DNA of 7,655 bases from Acidobacteriota bacterium (GTDB taxonomy: Bacteria; Acidobacteriota; Terriglobia; Terriglobales; SCQP01), in assembly GCA_021818645.1 (NCBI GenBank), contig JAKATS010000403.1:1-7655 (forward strand), given 5' to 3'. Under the pieces are notes generated by a model. It did no database searches. It saw nothing but the letters and a program-made list of their open reading frames with translations, and was not told the DNA's origin. Positions 5,321-7,655 of the stretch are shown here, one piece after another; position 1 is the first letter of the stretch, and each line of letters starts with the position of its first letter. Both the position numbers and the translations under genes were made by a program.

Positions 5321-7231
5321 ATGCCGGACAAGACTTCCGATCCGAATCCCAGGCCCAGGCTGGTGCAAGCCAAGGGCATAGAAAATCCTGAATTCAAAGA
5401 AGATACGGCCATGGAAGATGATCCCAACGACCCCATGCCGCCGGGTTTTGGGGAAATGACGATCCTGCAGGCCCTAGCGTATGCCAAGAAGAAATATGGG
5501 CATGAGATCCCCGTGCCGGAAGGCCTGTTGCCGGAGATTGGGGAAATTCCCCAGGCCGCGGCGGCTGCAGCGCAGAAAAATGCCGCAGCGGCACAAGCCG
5601 GCGCGAAGACATTTCAGGCCATGACCGCCCAGCCAGGGCAGGAGCGGCCGGAAGCTGGGACGGAACCAGCTAAAACTCAGACAGATGATGCGGCGAACCT
5701 TTACGGCTGGAGCGAGGAGGAGCTGAAAGCCGATCCGGAGGGGGATGCGGCCGCGCTGGCCAGCCTGGTGCAAAGCCTGGAGAAACCGAAACTCAGCGAA
5801 CTGCGGAGGGCCTTGTCGCTGTTCAGCCACGCGCTGTGTTTCCGGGACCAGCGCCGGGAGCATTACATCGAGATTCTGGAAAAAGACCGGCGGCGCATGT
5901 TCGCGCTCGACAGCGCGGCGTTCCAGCATTACTACGCCGACTGCTATTTTCAACAGCATCAGGCCGCACTCAACGTGATCGTATGGCGGCAGAGCATGCG
6001 CATCCTGCACGGCCGCGCCCGGCGCGGCCCGCTGCTGCCTTTAAGCGTGCGCTTCGCCGATGAAAAAGAAGGGCTGCTGCTGGACTTTGCCGATGATTAC
6101 GGCCATCTGGCGGTGATTGAGGCGCGGGGGTGGTACCTGAGCCGGCGCGGCCGGCCGCAATTTCTCCAGCCCGAGCATGAACTGCCGCTGCCGCGGCCAC
6201 GGGGCGGGCGGCGGGAGTTCATCAATCCCCCGACCGCCAGCGCGCCGGAGTACCGGAAATATCCGAACCACATGCAGGAAGGGTTGGAGGTATTGCGGGA
6301 ATTGCTGCCGGCGATGGACGAACTGGACTGGCAGATGGTGCTGACCTGGATTACCGGCTGCCTGCATCCGGGGCTGGTGATGCCGATGCTCTGCCTGATC
6401 GGGCCGCAAGGCAGCGGAAAAACCACGCTGGCGCGGATTTTGCGCCGGCTGATCGACCCGAGCACGGCGGACGTGATGGCGCTGCCGGCGGAAAGCGAGA
6501 TGACGAGGATTCTGCACGAGCACGCCCTGCCGATTTTCGACAATATCGGCCGGTTACGGCCGGAACAGGCAAATATGCTGTGCCGGTCGGTGACCGGAGT
6601 GGCGCGGGCCAAGGTGCGGGCGGGAACGGCGCCGGCGCGGCTGCGGCGGCCGATGATACTGACCGCGCTGGAAGCGCCCAGCGCCGCGCCCGACTGGCTG
6701 GACCGGGCGCTGCTGCTGGAGATGAAGCCCATGGACGACCGGCGGAGGGAGCCGGAGTCGGCGCTATGGCAGGCGCTGGAGCTGGTGCATCCGATCATCC
6801 TGGCGGCCTTGCTCGACCTGACGTCCGAGACGCTGGCGCAGACCGGGAAGATCAAGGTGGAGCGGTTTCCCCGCATGGCCGATTATGCCGCCTGGGGCAT
6901 GGCGATGAGCGCGGCGCGCGGCTTGTCAGAAAGCCAGTTCCTGAGCTGCCTGCAGCGCAACCGCAGCCGGCAGGCCGAGGCCGAGCTGGAATCGAATCCG
7001 CTGGCGCAAACCGTAATGACCCTGATGGAAGGACGGGATGAGGCCTGGCAGGGGAATATGACCGATTTTCTCGCCCTCGTGCCCGCGTCCTTCCGCCCTT
7101 ACCGCACCTCGGCGGGGCGAAGGCTGCGGGCGATTACGCCGCTGCTGGCGCATTACGGACTGGGCCTGGAATTTCAACGCCAGAAACACGGCGGGCAGAG
7201 GAAGCTGTGCATCAGCCGGCGGGCAGGATGA
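5321..7231 (+). CDS. Mobile-element-type P-loop ATPase (helicase/primase-associated)
   Basis: This 636-residue protein begins with about 150 poorly ordered residues rich in Ala, Glu, Gln and Pro. Residues about 155-295 form an N-terminal domain with FQHYYADCYFQQHQAALN and LLLDFADDYGHLAVIEARGWYL. An ATPase domain follows at about 325-475: Walker A GPQGSGKT (361-368), a Walker B-like LPIFDN (D407) and a candidate arginine finger in DWLDRALLLE (R462). The C-terminal part has KVERFPRMADYAAWG (512-526) and a winged-helix-like end (RPYRTSAGRRLRAI). This order, as I recall, matches ATP-binding proteins of integrative elements and phage-like islands that act with a primase or replicase, so a role in unwinding or loading at an element's origin is likely. 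Walker B ends in DN where DE is more usual. ATG 5321 is chosen over GTG 5312 on the ribosome site. No primase, integrase or other element gene is next to it, so it may be an orphan or a remnant. Confidence 0.8.
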   Translation: MPDKTSDPNPRPRLVQAKGIENPEFKEDTAMEDDPNDPMPPGFGEMTILQALAYAKKKYGHEIPVPEGLLPEIGEIPQAAAAAAQKNAAAAQAGAKTFQAMTAQPGQERPEAGTEPAKTQTDDAANLYGWSEEELKADPEGDAAALASLVQSLEKPKLSELRRALSLFSHALCFRDQRREHYIEILEKDRRRMFALDSAAFQHYYADCYFQQHQAALNVIVWRQSMRILHGRARRGPLLPLSVRFADEKEGLLLDFADDYGHLAVIEARGWYLSRRGRPQFLQPEHELPLPRPRGGRREFINPPTASAPEYRKYPNHMQEGLEVLRELLPAMDELDWQMVLTWITGCLHPGLVMPMLCLIGPQGSGKTTLARILRRLIDPSTADVMALPAESEMTRILHEHALPIFDNIGRLRPEQANMLCRSVTGVARAKVRAGTAPARLRRPMILTALEAPSAAPDWLDRALLLEMKPMDDRRREPESALWQALELVHPIILAALLDLTSETLAQTGKIKVERFPRMADYAAWGMAMSAARGLSESQFLSCLQRNRSRQAEAELESNPLAQTVMTLMEGRDEAWQGNMTDFLALVPASFRPYRTSAGRRLRAITPLLAHYGLGLEFQRQKHGGQRKLCISRRAG

Positions 7232-7256
7232 TCGAAAACATGCCAAGAAATCCCTG

Positions 7257-7284
7257 CCGCATCGCCCGGCCGGCCGGGATGCGG
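7257..7284. terminator. Strong GC-rich hairpin between the ATPase and COG1579 genes
   Basis: CCGCAT (7257-7262) pairs with ATGCGG (7279-7284). Inside, after a 2-nt bulge, is the perfect 14-nt palindrome CCCGGCCGGCCGGG (7265-7278). The hairpin starts 25 nt after the ATPase stop codon. No T-run follows on either strand, so it is not a textbook intrinsic terminator; it may end or protect the ATPase transcript in another way. Confidence 0.4.
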
Positions 7285-7311
7285 AGGAAGAGCCGGGACG
7301 GGCCGGGAGCG

Positions 7312-7320
7312 TGATACAAT
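7312..7320 (+). promoter_or_regulatory. Extended -10 promoter of the COG1579 gene
   Basis: TGATACAAT contains TG-N-TACAAT, an extended -10 element with five of six matches to TATAAT. The -35 region is GC-rich and unrecognisable, as is often tolerated with an extended -10. Only 12 nt separate it from the ATG at 7333, implying a leader of about 5-6 nt. Confidence 0.5.
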
Positions 7321-7332
7321 TTATCTCCGGGC

Positions 7333-7655
7333 ATGGACACGCATCTCGCAGCTTTGCTTCAACTGCAGGAACTGGAACAGCGGCACCGCGAACTACAAAA
7401 TCAAATCACCGCCCTGCCGCAGCGCATCGCCCACCTGGAAAAAGAATTACAGCCCGCGCGCGAGCGGCAGCAGGCGGCGGCGCAGGCGGTGGAAGCCCAG
7501 CAGGGCGAACGCAAACAGATCGAAGCCCAGGTGCTGGAGCTGAAGCAGAAAATCGAAAAATCCCGGGCTCATTCCGCCGAAGTCAAAACCAACCAGGAAT
7601 ACCGCGCGGTCAAGGATGAAATTGACTGGGCGGAGCGGGAAATCCGCCAGAGATC
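7333..7655 (+). CDS. COG1579-type coiled-coil/zinc-ribbon protein, 3' end cut by window edge
   Basis: The frame from ATG 7333 stays open to the window edge and gives 107 residues. It begins MDTHLAALLQLQELEQRHREL and continues as a long heptad-type coiled coil rich in Glu, Gln, Lys and Ala. It then reaches the hallmark KTNQEYRAVKDEI (about residues 85-97), which is diagnostic of the COG1579 / zf-RING_7 (C4 zinc-ribbon) family that includes Helicobacter HP0958 (FlgZ) and chlamydial CdsZ. In those proteins the coiled coil is followed by a four-cysteine zinc ribbon, which would lie beyond the edge here at a usual total of about 240 residues. Characterised members bind nucleic acid or protein partners and act as chaperones or adaptors for flagellar or type III secretion factors; the role in non-flagellated bacteria is unclear. 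There is no Shine-Dalgarno, and an extended -10 lies 12 nt before the start. Confidence 0.88.
   Translation, partial: MDTHLAALLQLQELEQRHRELQNQITALPQRIAHLEKELQPARERQQAAAQAVEAQQGERKQIEAQVLELKQKIEKSRAHSAEVKTNQEYRAVKDEIDWAEREIRQR

Noticed and set aside
7311..7619. 102-codon plus-strand frame overlapping the COG1579 gene
   Set aside because: It is out of frame with the coiled coil and its KTNQEYRAVKDEI motif, and its own translation is Arg/Ala/Gly-rich without features. The true gene starts at 7333 and has no stop in the window.

Overview
This 7.7 kb window is GC-rich bacterial chromosome apart from one AT-rich stretch at about 4950-5190. The gene set is an ArsR regulator with an AHSA1-type partner, a YqaB-like phosphatase, a PhzF protein, an Amt protein, a cyanamide-hydratase-like HD protein, a COG1579 zinc-ribbon protein and a mobile-element-type ATPase. 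It fits a soil-type bacterium. Acidobacteriota is a plausible guess from gene content and style, but nothing here proves it, and no rRNA or tRNA is present to settle it.

Layout. From 1 to 4732 every gene is on the minus strand. Read in the direction of transcription they are: an HD-domain gene broken by an in-frame TAG (4732-4094); a divergent ammonium-transporter-family gene (3997-2675); a PhzF-GNAT fusion (2580-1306) overlapping a HAD phosphatase by 4 nt (1309-674); and an ArsR repressor (578-222) overlapping an AHSA1/SRPBCC gene by 29 nt (250 to beyond the left edge). From 4770 onward genes are on the plus strand: a 58-residue two-helix membrane protein (4770-4946); a 374-nt AT-rich non-coding stretch with three copies of GGTGACAAAT and a perfect 8-bp hairpin; a 636-residue P-loop ATPase of a type usually found in mobile elements (5321-7231); and the start of a COG1579 coiled-coil/zinc-ribbon protein (7333 to beyond the right edge).

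How the genes work together. Two pairs look truly coupled: PhzF-GNAT with the phosphatase (ATGA overlap), and ArsR with AHSA1 (nested start). The ArsR gene has a clear promoter whose -10 box sits inside a 7-bp inverted repeat that also covers the start codon, so autorepression is likely. Several genes here have a -10-like hexamer only 6-12 nt before the start codon and no Shine-Dalgarno sequence, suggesting leaderless or near-leaderless transcripts. Others (AHSA1, the small membrane protein, the ATPase) have good Shine-Dalgarno sequences.

The most interesting points are the Amt protein, which by motif alignment has glutamine in place of both pore histidines and lacks the phenylalanine gate; the amber codon in the HD gene directly before its first metal-ligand histidine; and the solitary mobile-element ATPase preceded by an AT-rich, repeat-bearing region.
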